A stretch of DNA of 47,372 nucleotides from Verrucomicrobiota bacterium (GTDB taxonomy: Bacteria; Verrucomicrobiota; Verrucomicrobiia; Chthoniobacterales; SZAS-18): NCBI GenBank assembly GCA_025353105.1, contig JANXRG010000091.1, positions 1 to 47,372 of the forward strand, written 5' to 3'. Within the stretch, counting starts at the first letter, position 1. Every line of letters starts with the position of its first letter. The notes beneath the pieces were generated by a model. It saw only the letters and a list, made by a program, of their open reading frames with translations. It was not told the origin of the DNA and ran no database searches. This document shows positions 34,775 through 43,926 of the stretch, piece by piece. The translations under genes were made by a program, and so were the position numbers.

Positions 34775-35584
34775 TCACGAGCTCGCGCTGGAGTATCGCC
34801 GGAGGGCAAATTTCCAGAGCGCCCGCGAGAGCAGCAACGAGAAAATCGCCGCCCCACCCAGCTGAAGGAGGCCCGACCAAGGCGACTCGCCCGGCCGGAC
34901 CAGAATCCTCGCCGGCACGTTGGCGACCAGGATTACGGGCAGGATCCAGAGGAAGACGAATCGGAATGCCCCGCGATAAATCCCCTCGGGATACCGCGCC
35001 AGGCTGACGAGGTTGAAATACCCGTAGATCAGTCCCTGCGCGCGCACGATCCAGAAGCTCGCGGTCGCGAGCACGAACATGACTGCATAGTGGATGGCGA
35101 TGCCGAAAAGCAACGCGAACGCATAGAGCATCCACTGCGCGATGCCCGGCGCTACCGCGAGCCGGTGGAGTGAGTAGGCTACGATGCCGGCGCCGACAAA
35201 TCCGGTCACCACGTTGTCGAGGCCAAACTGCCGCACCGACACGCTGAATTGCGCGTCCACGGGCAGCAGCAGCATCAAGTCCAGTTTACCCGTCCGCACG
35301 AGTTCCGGCAGGTTCGCGAGATTGACGTAGAAAAACGACTGGAACAACTGGCTGATCACCTGGTGCGTGCCGATGAGCAGGACGACCTCCCATTTCGTCC
35401 AGTCGAGGATCCGGTCCGTCTGCCGGAACATCACGTCGACGAACACAATTTGTCCGAAGAACCACAGCAACTCCGTGACGATCCAAAGGATGAAATTCGC
35501 CTTGAAGGCCATGTCGCGCACGAGCGAATTGCGGAAGAGGAGCGCATAGGTCGCCCCGTATTTGCGCGCGGTGTCCATCGTCAT
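34775..35584 (-). CDS. ABC-2 family transporter permease (COG3694-type)
   Basis: The protein is 269 residues from the ATG at 35584 (MTMDTARKYGATYALLF); a second ATG lies two codons in. At least five or six hydrophobic segments are visible, for example FILWIVTELLWFFGQIVFVDVMF, AQWMLYAFALLFGIAIHYAVMF and FVFLWILPVILVA. The motif LVRTGKLDLMLLLPVD is typical of the ABC-2 permease pair COG4587/COG3694 (DUF990 group). The start codon overlaps the stop of the other permease gene (ATGA), so they are translationally coupled and probably form a heterodimer. The matching ATPase gene, usually just upstream of such a pair, is not here. Substrate unknown. Confidence 0.82.
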   Translation of the reverse strand: MTMDTARKYGATYALLFRNSLVRDMAFKANFILWIVTELLWFFGQIVFVDVMFRQTDRILDWTKWEVVLLIGTHQVISQLFQSFFYVNLANLPELVRTGKLDLMLLLPVDAQFSVSVRQFGLDNVVTGFVGAGIVAYSLHRLAVAPGIAQWMLYAFALLFGIAIHYAVMFVLATASFWIVRAQGLIYGYFNLVSLARYPEGIYRGAFRFVFLWILPVILVANVPARILVRPGESPWSGLLQLGGAAIFSLLLSRALWKFALRRYSSASS

Positions 35585-36384
35585 CCCCCCACCGCCTGGT
35601 ACCGCCGGACGCCGCGCGCCCATAACAACCGCGCCCCACCGAAGGCAACCACGACCCACAGTAACTGAATCACGAGACCACGCGCCAGCGCCGGCCCCTG
35701 CACGCGCTCCATGAAGATCGCCACCGGAAAATAAAGCTCGTACGTGAACGGCAGCCACTCCGTCACCTGCCGCACGTACGGCGGCAACAGATCGAGTGGA
35801 AAGATCCGCCCACTGAGGAAGTACTCAAACGAATAGACGATGAACACAATCGTCGAGATCTCGAGCAACCAGAACGCAATCATCGCGAGCGCGTAGCTCA
35901 CGAAGAATTGAAGCAACGCCGCCAGCACCAGCGACCCAGCCGTGAGCCACCAGGTGATGGCGTCGTGTGGCACGCGCAGATCGGCGCGATAGATCCAGAG
36001 CAGCAAGGCTGACGGCAGGATCGCGACCGCCGTGTACATCAAACGTCCGCTACCAAAGAGCGACAACCGGTAAAGCATGTAGTCGAACGGCCGGATGAGG
36101 AACGAGCTCAGCCGTCCGTCGCGAATGTCGCCCGCGATCTGCCACTCGTCTTCGACGGGCGTGACCAGGCTTTCCGCCAGCATGACGTAAAGAAAATACC
36201 GCACCATGCCGCTGAAGTCCCAACCCTCGATGTCGACGCCCCCGCGCGCGTGAAAGAGCGCTCCCCACAGGTACAACCCGCCGATCATCGGGATGAGACC
36301 CGAAACGGCGCGAAACAAGAAGTTCCACCGGTAGACCACGGTGTTCTGCAGCCCGAGATTAAAGATGGCGAGATATTTGCCCAT
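35581..36384 (-). CDS. ABC-2 family transporter permease (COG4587-type)
   Basis: The protein is 267 residues from the ATG at 36384 (MGKYLAIFNLGLQNTVVYRWNFLFR). Six hydrophobic segments can be traced, including LIPMIGGLYLWGALF, AVAILPSALLLWIY, WWLTAGSLVLAALLQFFVSY and LEISTIVFIVYSFEYFLSG. The conserved element DIRDGRLSSFLIRPFDYMLYR marks the permease-1 member of the DUF990/COG4587 pair. The gene starts 17 nt after the pdxA stop and overlaps the second permease by 4 nt. The frame is open farther upstream but that part lies inside pdxA. Exporters of this kind usually move lipids, peptides or polysaccharide precursors; nothing here identifies the cargo. Confidence 0.85.
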   Translation of the reverse strand: MGKYLAIFNLGLQNTVVYRWNFLFRAVSGLIPMIGGLYLWGALFHARGGVDIEGWDFSGMVRYFLYVMLAESLVTPVEDEWQIAGDIRDGRLSSFLIRPFDYMLYRLSLFGSGRLMYTAVAILPSALLLWIYRADLRVPHDAITWWLTAGSLVLAALLQFFVSYALAMIAFWLLEISTIVFIVYSFEYFLSGRIFPLDLLPPYVRQVTEWLPFTYELYFPVAIFMERVQGPALARGLVIQLLWVVVAFGGARLLWARGVRRYQAVGG

Positions 36385-36401
36385 AACGTCCGGCTCCGCG
36401 T

Positions 36402-37307
36402 TCAGCCCCGCCCGCCCGCGCCGGCGTGCTCGCGGGCCCGCACGAGCTCGGCGGCGAGCCGCAGCGCGGCGATCATGCTGCCCGCCCGCGCGATTCCTTT
36501 CCCCGCGATGGGAAAGGCCGTGCCGTGATCGGGGCTCGTGCGGAGAATCGGCAGGCCCCACGTAGTGTTCACCCCCTCATCAAACGCGTGCAGTTTGAGT
36601 GGGATCAGTCCCTGGTCGTGGTACATGCACAACACCCCGTCCCATTCGCCGTGCGCGGCCGCGTGAAAGACGGTGTCGGGCGGCAGCGGTCCATGAAAGC
36701 TCGCGCCGGTCGCCGCGCGATTGAGCCGCTCGATCGCCGGCGAAATCACCTCGATCTCCTCCCGGCCAAAGGTTCCGCCCTCGCCCGCGTGCGGGTTCAA
36801 CCCGGCCACACCGATTCGCAAATCGCGAGACAAACGCAGCCGCAGAAAACTCGCGAGCTGCCGGCCGACTCGCTCAATTTCGTCAGCGGAAAGCTGCTCG
36901 ATTGCCTGCCGGAGCGGCACGTGGATGCTGACCAAACCAACCGTCAGCGAGCCCCCGGTGAGGATCATCGCGAAGTCCTTGACCCCGCAGCACTGCGCAA
37001 AAAATTCCGTCTGGCCGGGAAAGGGAAAGCCGATCGCATGCAGCGCCGACTTGTTGACCGGTCCGGTGACCACCGCCCCTACCTCGTGATGAAGTGCGAG
37101 TCGCGCTGCTTCCTCCAGCGCGCTCGCCGCGGCGCGCGCGGTCTGTTTGGTGGGCTGCCCCGCCACCGTCCCGGGCGGTACGTCCCCCACGACGTGATAC
37201 TCGAAGTCGGGATCGAGCCGGCCCGATTCGAGCGCGGCGCGCGTCACCTCGGGCCCGATGCCCGCGGTATCACCCATTGTAACAGCAATTCGGCGCGCGC
37301 GATCCAT
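36402..37307 (-). CDS. pdxA: 4-hydroxythreonine-4-phosphate dehydrogenase PdxA
   Basis: The protein is 301 residues from the ATG at 37307 (MDRARRIAVTMGDTAGIGPEV); an alternative ATG lies at 37319. The motifs MGDTAGIGPEV, TGPVNKSALHAIG, GHT-like FPGQTEFFA, NPHAGEGGTFG (metal His) and MYHDQGLIPLK (metal His) are the PdxA signature. It oxidises 4-phosphohydroxy-L-threonine with NAD in the DXP-independent vitamin B6 pathway. It is about 30 residues shorter than the E. coli enzyme (329), with the saving in the N-terminal half; all visible active-site motifs are kept. It follows the SurA-like gene by 64 nt, the pairing surA-pdxA being common in bacteria. Confidence 0.93.
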   Translation of the reverse strand: MDRARRIAVTMGDTAGIGPEVTRAALESGRLDPDFEYHVVGDVPPGTVAGQPTKQTARAAASALEEAARLALHHEVGAVVTGPVNKSALHAIGFPFPGQTEFFAQCCGVKDFAMILTGGSLTVGLVSIHVPLRQAIEQLSADEIERVGRQLASFLRLRLSRDLRIGVAGLNPHAGEGGTFGREEIEVISPAIERLNRAATGASFHGPLPPDTVFHAAAHGEWDGVLCMYHDQGLIPLKLHAFDEGVNTTWGLPILRTSPDHGTAFPIAGKGIARAGSMIAALRLAAELVRAREHAGAGGRG

Positions 37308-37371
37308 GAGGACCAGCATGCTACGCAAGCCTCGGACGGGCGCGACGGCTTTCTCGTCGGCGGCGAACCAA

Positions 37372-38373
37372 TCAGAACATGCGGATGTACGCTTTTTGCC
37401 GCAGCCCGTCGATCCATTGCTGCGTCATGCGTTGGCGTTCGTCGCTCTGCAGCTTGCGCTCCAGGTCGGGCCGGATTTCAGACAACGGTTTCGACGAAGC
37501 CTCCTTGCGCTCGTCCACGCGCAAAATGTAGTACGCGTTTCCGATCGTGAGGACCGGGCTGAGCTGCTTGGTGTTGAGCGCGAAGGCCGCCTTGGTCAGG
37601 TCGGGATTAAGGGTCTTGCGATCGATCCAGCCCCAGTCGCCGCCGTTCTGGCGGCTGCTGTCCTCGGAATAGGTCATGGCCAACTGCTCAAACGGAGCAC
37701 CCATCAAAATCTTCGCGCGAATTTCGTCGGCCATGGCCCGCTGGCCGTCCTGGCCAAGGGCCGAGGTCGGCCGTGAGCGGCTAAGCATGATCATCCGGAG
37801 ATGAATCTGGTCCTGGTTTGCGAAATCTTTGCGCGCGCCGGAATAGTAGTCCTGGACCTTGTGTGGCGACACCAGCAGGTCGGTCTTGATGTTGCTGAAG
37901 CGCATGGCCTGCACAACGAACTTGTCGCGCTCCGTCTCGCGAAACCGCGTCATCGTATAGCCCTGGGCCTGCAGGGTCCGCGTGAAGGCCTGGCGATCAC
38001 CACCAAAATCCTCGCGGATAATCTGCTGAATGCGCTCGTCGATGACCCGCGGTGGCACGTTGAATTCCTTCTTCTTGAACTCCTGCAGGATCAACTGGCG
38101 ATCGATTAGATCCTTCAACGCGCCGAGGCGCGCCTCCTTAATCTTGTTGATCAGGTCCTGGCCCGAGTACTGCGCCTTGAGCGCACGCTCGCGGGCCTGA
38201 ACGACTTCACGCACCTGGGAAAACGTGATGACATCGCCGTTCACCACCGCAGCCACGCCGTCGAGGACCTCGGCCGCCGGCATGCGGCTGGCCAAAGCAA
38301 GGAAAGCCAGGGCGAGCGCGCACGCGGTGCGGCGCAGCGGGGCGCGAAACGAAATCGAAAACATTCTCTTCAT
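37372..38373 (-). CDS. surA: SurA-like periplasmic peptidyl-prolyl isomerase/chaperone
   Basis: The protein is 333 residues from the ATG at 38373 (MKRMFSISFRAPLRRTACALALAFLALASRMPAAE), giving a typical signal peptide with cleavage near AAE; the longer upstream frame lacks it. Residues about 35-190 are a SurA-type N-terminal chaperone domain (VAAVVNGDVITFSQV, LIDRQLILQEF). One parvulin (PpiC) domain follows at about 200-300 (HLRMIMLS...; MTYSEDSSRQNGGDWGWI; NAYYILRVDER). E. coli SurA has two parvulin domains; here there is one. It would act in the periplasm on outer-membrane proteins. It lies between mfd (46 nt) and pdxA (64 nt), consistent with a single transcript. Confidence 0.9.
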   Translation of the reverse strand: MKRMFSISFRAPLRRTACALALAFLALASRMPAAEVLDGVAAVVNGDVITFSQVREVVQARERALKAQYSGQDLINKIKEARLGALKDLIDRQLILQEFKKKEFNVPPRVIDERIQQIIREDFGGDRQAFTRTLQAQGYTMTRFRETERDKFVVQAMRFSNIKTDLLVSPHKVQDYYSGARKDFANQDQIHLRMIMLSRSRPTSALGQDGQRAMADEIRAKILMGAPFEQLAMTYSEDSSRQNGGDWGWIDRKTLNPDLTKAAFALNTKQLSPVLTIGNAYYILRVDERKEASSKPLSEIRPDLERKLQSDERQRMTQQWIDGLRQKAYIRMF

Positions 38374-38419
38374 AACATCAGCGGCAAACGGGGGGAATAG
38401 GTCGGCCTGGATCGGAGCA

Positions 38420-41400
38420 CTACAGCTTCCGAAGGAGGTCGGCAATCTCTCGAACCTTTGAATCCGCATCGCCCGAAGTCAAGCGGGGGAACCGCCCGCC
38501 GACCTGAATCGCGCTCCCGGCCCGCGTGAGAATCAGCCGATCGCCCTTGGTTTCCACTGTGCTCACCCCCTTCTCGGCGGCCACCAGCTTGAGGCCGGTC
38601 AATGTCAGCAAATGGTCCGCGCCCACCGGCAACCGGCCAAACCGATCGCGCCATTCCGAGCGCAACGCCTTCAATTGCTCGGGCGTGCAAACGCCGGCGA
38701 GCCGCCGGAACGCCTCGATGCGCAGGCGCGTATCGGCCACGTACGTCATCGGGAGATAAGCTGCGAGCGTCGCCGCCGCGCGCGTTGTCCTCCCGGCCGC
38801 CTCCGCGGCGGCAACCGATTCCTCCCGCTCCACAAAGTCGAGTTGCAACGAAACTTCCGGTCGCCTCGGCAGGGCTTTGCCTTTCAGTTTCGCCACCGCT
38901 TGTTCGAGCAGCTGGCAGTACAGATCGAAACCCACCGCCGTGATATGGCCGCTTTGCGCTACGCCCAGGATGCTGCCCGCCCCGCGGATTTCCAGGTCGC
39001 GCATCGCGATCTGAAACCCGGCGCCGAGCGAGGAATATTGGCTAATCGCCTCGATGCGCCGGCGGGCCTCACCCGTCGACAAAAAATCCCGCGGCAGGAA
39101 CAGGTACGCAAACGCCTTGTGCGAACCGCGACCCACCCGACCGCGCAGTTGGTACAAATCCGCGAGACCAAAACGATCCGCCCGATCGATCAGGATCGTG
39201 TTCGCGTTCGGGATATCCAGCCCGCTCTCAATGATCGTGGTCGAGACCAGCACGTCGACCTCGCCCGCGACGAAGCGGCGCATGACGTCCTCCAACTCGT
39301 GCTCGTCCATCTGACCGTGTCCGATTTCGACCCGCGCCGCCGGACATAGTTCGCGCACGCGCTCCGCTGTCCGGTAGATCGTTTCAATCCGGTTGTGCAA
39401 AAAATACACCTGCCCCTGCCGCGCGAGCTCGCGGTCGATGGCATCGCGAATCAGCCGCTCATCGAAACCGCAGACCACCGTTTCCACCGCGTACCGATTC
39501 GCTGGCGGCGTCTGCAGAAGCGACATGTCCCGCGCGCCGGTCAACGCCATGTAAAGCGTTCGTGGTATCGGTGTCGCAGACAGTGTCAATACATCCGTAT
39601 GTGGATAGAGTTCGCGGAGACGTTCTTTGTGTTGGACGCCGAACCGCTGTTCCTCGTCGACCACGAGAAGTCCAAGCTGGCGGAAGGTCACGTCGCCCGA
39701 AAGCAGGCGGTGGGTGCCGACGGCGATATCGACGGACCCATCCGCCATCCCTTCCAAGGCTTGCTTCTGCTGGCGTGGGGTGCGGTAGCGGTTCAGGAGT
39801 TCAATCCGGATTGGAAAGTCCGCCATGCGATCTTGCAACACCTCAAAATGCTGCTGGGCCAGCACCGTGGTAGGGGCGAGAAACGCCACTTGTTTTCCGG
39901 CGAGCGCCGCCTTGAACGCGGCGCGGATCGCCACCTCGGTCTTGCCGAAACCCACGTCGCCGCAAATCAGTCGATCCATGGGCTTCGGCCGTTCCATGTC
40001 GCTCTTCGCGTCCGCGATCGAGGTCAATTGGTCGGGCGTTTCTCGATAAGGAAAAATGCGCTCAAAGTCCGCCTGCCAAGGTCCGTCTGGCGGAAAAGCG
40101 AATCCTGCCCGGGTTTCGCGCAGGGCTTGGATTCGAAGCAGTCGCGCCGCGTAATCTTCGACCGCCACCTCGGCGGATTTCCGCGCGGACGACCAGCGCG
40201 CGTCTCCCAGTCGACTGAGCGGCGCGTTCTGCCGACCCATGCCAACATAGCGTGAGACGAGGAAGGCTTGTTCAAACGGAACGAAGAGTCTTGCCGCCGC
40301 AGCGAACTCGAGAATCAACGTCTCCGATTCGCCGTTGCCAACCGGACGACGCTCAAAACCCCGAAATCGAGCCAAACCGTGCTGCGCATGAACCACGAGC
40401 TCACCCTCTCGAAAGTCCTCAAAATTGATTTGGGACCCGATCCGCCGGCTCAACCGCCGTGCCGTGGTGCTCGTGGCCGACTGATAAGCACGACCATGGG
40501 GGTGTCCCGTCAGCGCCGTCGCGGGCAGCACGACCAATCGGGCCGCCGCGAACGAAAAGCCCTGCAAGGAGTCCCCTCGAACAAACAAAATCGAACTACA
40601 TGTTCTCGTGTTTTCGTCGCTTATTTGCCGAGCGGCATCATGTTCCGCCTGATTGCGATAAGTAATGAAAACTTCAAATCCCGACGAGAGCCAGTATTCC
40701 AGGTGTTTGCGTCCGCGTTCGATGCCGATCTCCCGGCCTACGCCTGAATCCTGCCACCAACCTTGGATGCGCGACGTCAGGTCAAAAAAGCCCGACGTCT
40801 CGATTGTCTCGGCCTCGCCCGTACTCTCCCCGCCCGTGGTGAGCTGGATCGAAGCCGACGCGGTTGTCGCTCCCAATGCGCAGACGAGGTCATCCGCATT
40901 TACGTAACTCGATAACAAATGATTGGAACGCCCTGGAAACTGGAGCATCAGGGTGATTTCCGGGAGTTGAGCCAACGATTTTTGCTCATCCAGATCAAAG
41001 GATCGAATTGACTCGATGGAATCGCCGAACCACTCGGCGCGGACCGGTTGTAATTGGTCCCAGCCGTAGACGTCGAGAATGCCACCGCGGACGGAAAATT
41101 GCCCACGATTGTCGACCCGCGGCCCACGGACATAACCCGCGTCCACGAGCAGCCCCGCCACGTGCTCGAGTGAAATCTCGTCGCGGACTGACAGCCGGAA
41201 TGCCGCATCGCGAAACGCCGCCGCCGGCGGAACCTCTTCCTCGCGCTGCGACTTTAGGACAACCGCCACGCTAGCCGTCGCCGAGGGTTGCGCCAATTGC
41301 GCCAAGGTGGAAAGCCGCTCCGCATTCAGCTCGGGATCCGGCAGCGCCCCGGGAATGGGCGCGAGTTCCAACTCCGGCAAAAACAGCGCGTTGACGCCCC

Positions 41401-41713
41401 ACGCCCGCAGCCCAGCATGCATCTTCTCCTGCGTCCGCAGGTCGTCGCACCATAGCCAGATCCTGCGCGCGCCAAGCTCGCGCTGCAGCATCGCCACGAC
41501 AAACGGCTGCGCCGCCTCCCCCACTCCGGCGAAGACGACCGGCTCTTTCTCTCCGGGGGTCTGCTGGCGGATTTGTTCGATCCGGGAGGCGACGCCCGGA
41601 GCCGCGGCCGCCCGGAAAAACAGACGCTCCATCGCCTCCGCGTCAGTCGTGACGCCGGTCTTCGCGTTTCGGCCGGCGGCCGTGATGCCCCCGGTCTTTT
41701 TCTCTCCGCTCAT
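38420..41713 (-). CDS. mfd: Transcription-repair coupling factor Mfd
   Basis: The protein is 1097 residues from the ATG at 41713 (MSGEKKTGG); the start overlaps the stop of the upstream regulator gene (ATGA). The N-terminal part is the UvrB-like module (QLGARRIWLW..., RGGILDVYGWDQLQPVRAEWFGDSIESIRSFD). The RNA-polymerase-interacting domain lies at about 455-530 (EDFREGELVVHAQHGLARFRG split motif). The helicase has GDVGFGKTEVA, DEEQRFGVQHKE, LSATPIPRTL and LRGRVGRGSHKAF, and the C-terminal TRCF domain begins near 970. Mfd removes stalled RNA polymerase and recruits UvrA. Length is slightly below E. coli (1148). The gene lies in the purA-uppS-ntrC-mfd-surA-pdxA run. Confidence 0.95.
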   Translation of the reverse strand: MSGEKKTGGITAAGRNAKTGVTTDAEAMERLFFRAAAAPGVASRIEQIRQQTPGEKEPVVFAGVGEAAQPFVVAMLQRELGARRIWLWCDDLRTQEKMHAGLRAWGVNALFLPELELAPIPGALPDPELNAERLSTLAQLAQPSATASVAVVLKSQREEEVPPAAAFRDAAFRLSVRDEISLEHVAGLLVDAGYVRGPRVDNRGQFSVRGGILDVYGWDQLQPVRAEWFGDSIESIRSFDLDEQKSLAQLPEITLMLQFPGRSNHLLSSYVNADDLVCALGATTASASIQLTTGGESTGEAETIETSGFFDLTSRIQGWWQDSGVGREIGIERGRKHLEYWLSSGFEVFITYRNQAEHDAARQISDENTRTCSSILFVRGDSLQGFSFAAARLVVLPATALTGHPHGRAYQSATSTTARRLSRRIGSQINFEDFREGELVVHAQHGLARFRGFERRPVGNGESETLILEFAAAARLFVPFEQAFLVSRYVGMGRQNAPLSRLGDARWSSARKSAEVAVEDYAARLLRIQALRETRAGFAFPPDGPWQADFERIFPYRETPDQLTSIADAKSDMERPKPMDRLICGDVGFGKTEVAIRAAFKAALAGKQVAFLAPTTVLAQQHFEVLQDRMADFPIRIELLNRYRTPRQQKQALEGMADGSVDIAVGTHRLLSGDVTFRQLGLLVVDEEQRFGVQHKERLRELYPHTDVLTLSATPIPRTLYMALTGARDMSLLQTPPANRYAVETVVCGFDERLIRDAIDRELARQGQVYFLHNRIETIYRTAERVRELCPAARVEIGHGQMDEHELEDVMRRFVAGEVDVLVSTTIIESGLDIPNANTILIDRADRFGLADLYQLRGRVGRGSHKAFAYLFLPRDFLSTGEARRRIEAISQYSSLGAGFQIAMRDLEIRGAGSILGVAQSGHITAVGFDLYCQLLEQAVAKLKGKALPRRPEVSLQLDFVEREESVAAAEAAGRTTRAAATLAAYLPMTYVADTRLRIEAFRRLAGVCTPEQLKALRSEWRDRFGRLPVGADHLLTLTGLKLVAAEKGVSTVETKGDRLILTRAGSAIQVGGRFPRLTSGDADSKVREIADLLRKL

Positions 41714-43173
41714 TGGATCCGCAATTGACGGGTGATCCCAAAACGCTCGATCCGCTTTCGGAGGGTCGCCCGCGTGACCCCGAGCAGCTTCGCCGCCTTC
41801 AATTGGTTTCCACGGGTCTGCTTCATCGCGGCAATCGTGAACTCCCGTTCGAGCCATGGCAGAAGTTGCAGTTCGGAATCCCCCGCCGCTGCGGCAAAGA
41901 GTAGATCAATCGCCGATTGCACCGCGCCTTCGCTTCCGCCCGTCGCCTCGGGTTGCCCGGACGGCGAAACCGAAACGCTCACACTCGTCCCGCGGCCGTC
42001 GTTGCCATTGGGCGCCCCCATCGGGATATCTTTGGGCAGGAGAACATCGGTCGTCGCCAGCACCGCCGCCCGCTGGATCGTGTTTTCCAGTTCGCGCACG
42101 TTGCCCGGCCACGGGTAGCTCTCGAGCACGCGCACCGTTTCCTCGGAGAGCCGCAGCCGCGGTAAGCGCTTCTGCGCCGCGATTCGCGCAAGAAAATACT
42201 CGGCCAGCAGACGAACGTCCTCAAGTCGCTGGCGCAGTGGCGGCAGGTGAATGCGCACCACGTTCAGCCGGTAAAAAAGATCCTCCCGGAACAGCTTCAA
42301 CGCCATCTGCTCCTCGAGATTCTTGTTCGTGGCCGCCACGATCCGCACATCCGTCCGCAGCGTGGCGCTCCCTCCCACCCGTGAGAATTCCCCTTCCTGC
42401 AATACCCGCAGCATCTTGCCCTGCACCGCCAGCGCCATCTCCCCAATCTCGTCCAAAAACAGGGTCCCGCCGTCGCTCTGCTCAAATCGACCCACCCGGG
42501 TCGCGATCGCACCGGTAAACGCCCCCTTCTCGTGGCCAAATAGCTCGCTTTCCAACAAGGTCTCCGGAATCGCGGCGCAGTTGATCGCCACAAAGTATTT
42601 TCCACTGCGACGACTGTAATGATGGAGGGCGCGCGCGACCAGTTCCTTGCCCGTGCCGCTTTCGCCGGTGATCATGATGGGCGCGTCGGACGCGGCCACG
42701 CGGCCGACCATCTTGAAGACTTGTTGAATCGCCTCGGATTTGCCGACCAAGCTGTCCTGGTGCTGCTCGACCGTGAGCTGCGGCTGGAAGGTCGTGGCGG
42801 CGCGCAACTCGGCCTGCTGCCGGAGCGCGGTGTCGACCACCACCTTGAGATTGAAGGGCAGCGCCTCCTTGCGGATGAAATCGAAGGCGCCCAGCTTCAT
42901 CGATTCGATGACCGACTGCGTGGTGCCGAATGCGCTGGTTAGCACGACCATCGCGTTGCTGTCGTGCTGCCGCACCTTGGCGAGCAGCTCCATGCCATTC
43001 ATCGGCTGCAGATGCGTGTCGGCAATTAAGAGATCGGCGCCCTCGGCGCAGTACAGTTTGTAGGCGTTGTCCGAGCGGGTGGCGATGAGCACGCGCGTGA
43101 GCGGAGTGGCGAGCTGATTGACCGCCCACTCGAGAAAATCAGTCTCCGGATCGGCGATGACGATCGTTTGCAT
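41710..43173 (-). CDS. Sigma-54-dependent NtrC-type response regulator
   Basis: The protein is 487 residues from the ATG at 43173 (MQTIVIADPE). The receiver (1-120) has D52 (LLIADTHLQP) and K in FIRKEALP, where the usual Pro is replaced. The central AAA+ domain has GESGTGKE (Walker A), the sigma-54 loop GAFTGA, and FLDEIGEM (Walker B). A Gly/Ser/Pro-rich linker of about 60 residues (PNGNDGRGTSVSVSVS) precedes a Fis-type helix-turn-helix (QLKAAKLLGVTRATLRKRIERFG). It would activate sigma-54 promoters after phosphorylation. No histidine kinase is adjacent; the genes on both sides (uppS, mfd) are housekeeping, so the regulon cannot be guessed from context. Confidence 0.93.
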   Translation of the reverse strand: MQTIVIADPETDFLEWAVNQLATPLTRVLIATRSDNAYKLYCAEGADLLIADTHLQPMNGMELLAKVRQHDSNAMVVLTSAFGTTQSVIESMKLGAFDFIRKEALPFNLKVVVDTALRQQAELRAATTFQPQLTVEQHQDSLVGKSEAIQQVFKMVGRVAASDAPIMITGESGTGKELVARALHHYSRRSGKYFVAINCAAIPETLLESELFGHEKGAFTGAIATRVGRFEQSDGGTLFLDEIGEMALAVQGKMLRVLQEGEFSRVGGSATLRTDVRIVAATNKNLEEQMALKLFREDLFYRLNVVRIHLPPLRQRLEDVRLLAEYFLARIAAQKRLPRLRLSEETVRVLESYPWPGNVRELENTIQRAAVLATTDVLLPKDIPMGAPNGNDGRGTSVSVSVSPSGQPEATGGSEGAVQSAIDLLFAAAAGDSELQLLPWLEREFTIAAMKQTRGNQLKAAKLLGVTRATLRKRIERFGITRQLRIQ

Positions 43174-43192
43174 CAAAACAATTCCCCGCCCA

Positions 43193-43921
43193 TCAGCCCT
43201 CGTGGATGGCCCCATACCGGCGCTGGCGGCTGCTGTATTCCTCCATCGCCTCGAGCAAATCCTCCTTGCAGAAGTCCGGCCACAATTTTTTTGTCACGTA
43301 GAATTCTGCGTAACTCACCTGCCACAACAGGAAGTTGGAGAGGCGCATCTCCCCCGAGGTCCGAATGAGCAGGTCCGGGTCTGGATAATAGCGCGTGTAA
43401 AGATGCTTGCTGAAGGTCTCCGGGTCGATCATCGCCTTGTCGATGTGACCCAGTTCAATCTCGCGCAGCAGGCTCTTGATCGCGTCGATCAATTCGAGCC
43501 GCCCGCTGTAGCTGAGCGCCAGGATCACGGTCAAGCCGTTGCAGCCGGCGGTCGCTTCGATCGCGCGGTTCAATTGCACCTGGCACGGCGCCGGCAGATC
43601 GGTCAGGCGGCCGATCGCCTGGAGCCGCACGTTCTTGGCCACGAGTTCCGCCGTGTTCTCGTGCAAGAACTTTTCCAGCAGGCTCATCAGCCCCGACACC
43701 TCCGCCTTCGGGCGCAGCCAGTTCTCCTGCGAAAAAGCGTACAGCGTCAGGTACTGCACCCCGAGTTCCGCGCATCCCTCGATGCACGCGCGCACGGCTT
43801 TCGCGCCGTTCTCGTGGCCCACCACGCGCGGCAGCCCGCGCTGCACGGCCCAGCGGCCATTGCCATCCATAATAATGGCGATGTGCCGCGGCACGGATGG
43901 AAGGGAACGATGTTCGCTCAT
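43193..43921 (-). CDS. uppS: Isoprenyl transferase (undecaprenyl diphosphate synthase)
   Basis: The protein is 242 residues. The catalytic motif IAIIMDGNGRWA (D19) and GHENGAKAVRACIEGC, together with LTLYAFSQENWLRP and the C-terminal DLLIRTSGEMRLSNFLLWQ and YAEFYVT, define cis-prenyltransferases of the UppS family. It condenses isopentenyl diphosphate units onto farnesyl diphosphate to make the C55 carrier used for peptidoglycan and other envelope polymers. Length is as expected (about 240-250). It starts 5 nt after the purA stop. Family and role are secure, though the exact chain length of the product cannot be read from sequence. Confidence 0.95.
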   Translation of the reverse strand: MSEHRSLPSVPRHIAIIMDGNGRWAVQRGLPRVVGHENGAKAVRACIEGCAELGVQYLTLYAFSQENWLRPKAEVSGLMSLLEKFLHENTAELVAKNVRLQAIGRLTDLPAPCQVQLNRAIEATAGCNGLTVILALSYSGRLELIDAIKSLLREIELGHIDKAMIDPETFSKHLYTRYYPDPDLLIRTSGEMRLSNFLLWQVSYAEFYVTKKLWPDFCKEDLLEAMEEYSSRQRRYGAIHEG

Positions 43922-43926
43922 GGAGT

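Noticed and set aside
34674-35135. Upstream extension of the dksA frame
   Set aside because: It is antisense-free but overlaps the permease coding region in another frame and has no DksA homology.
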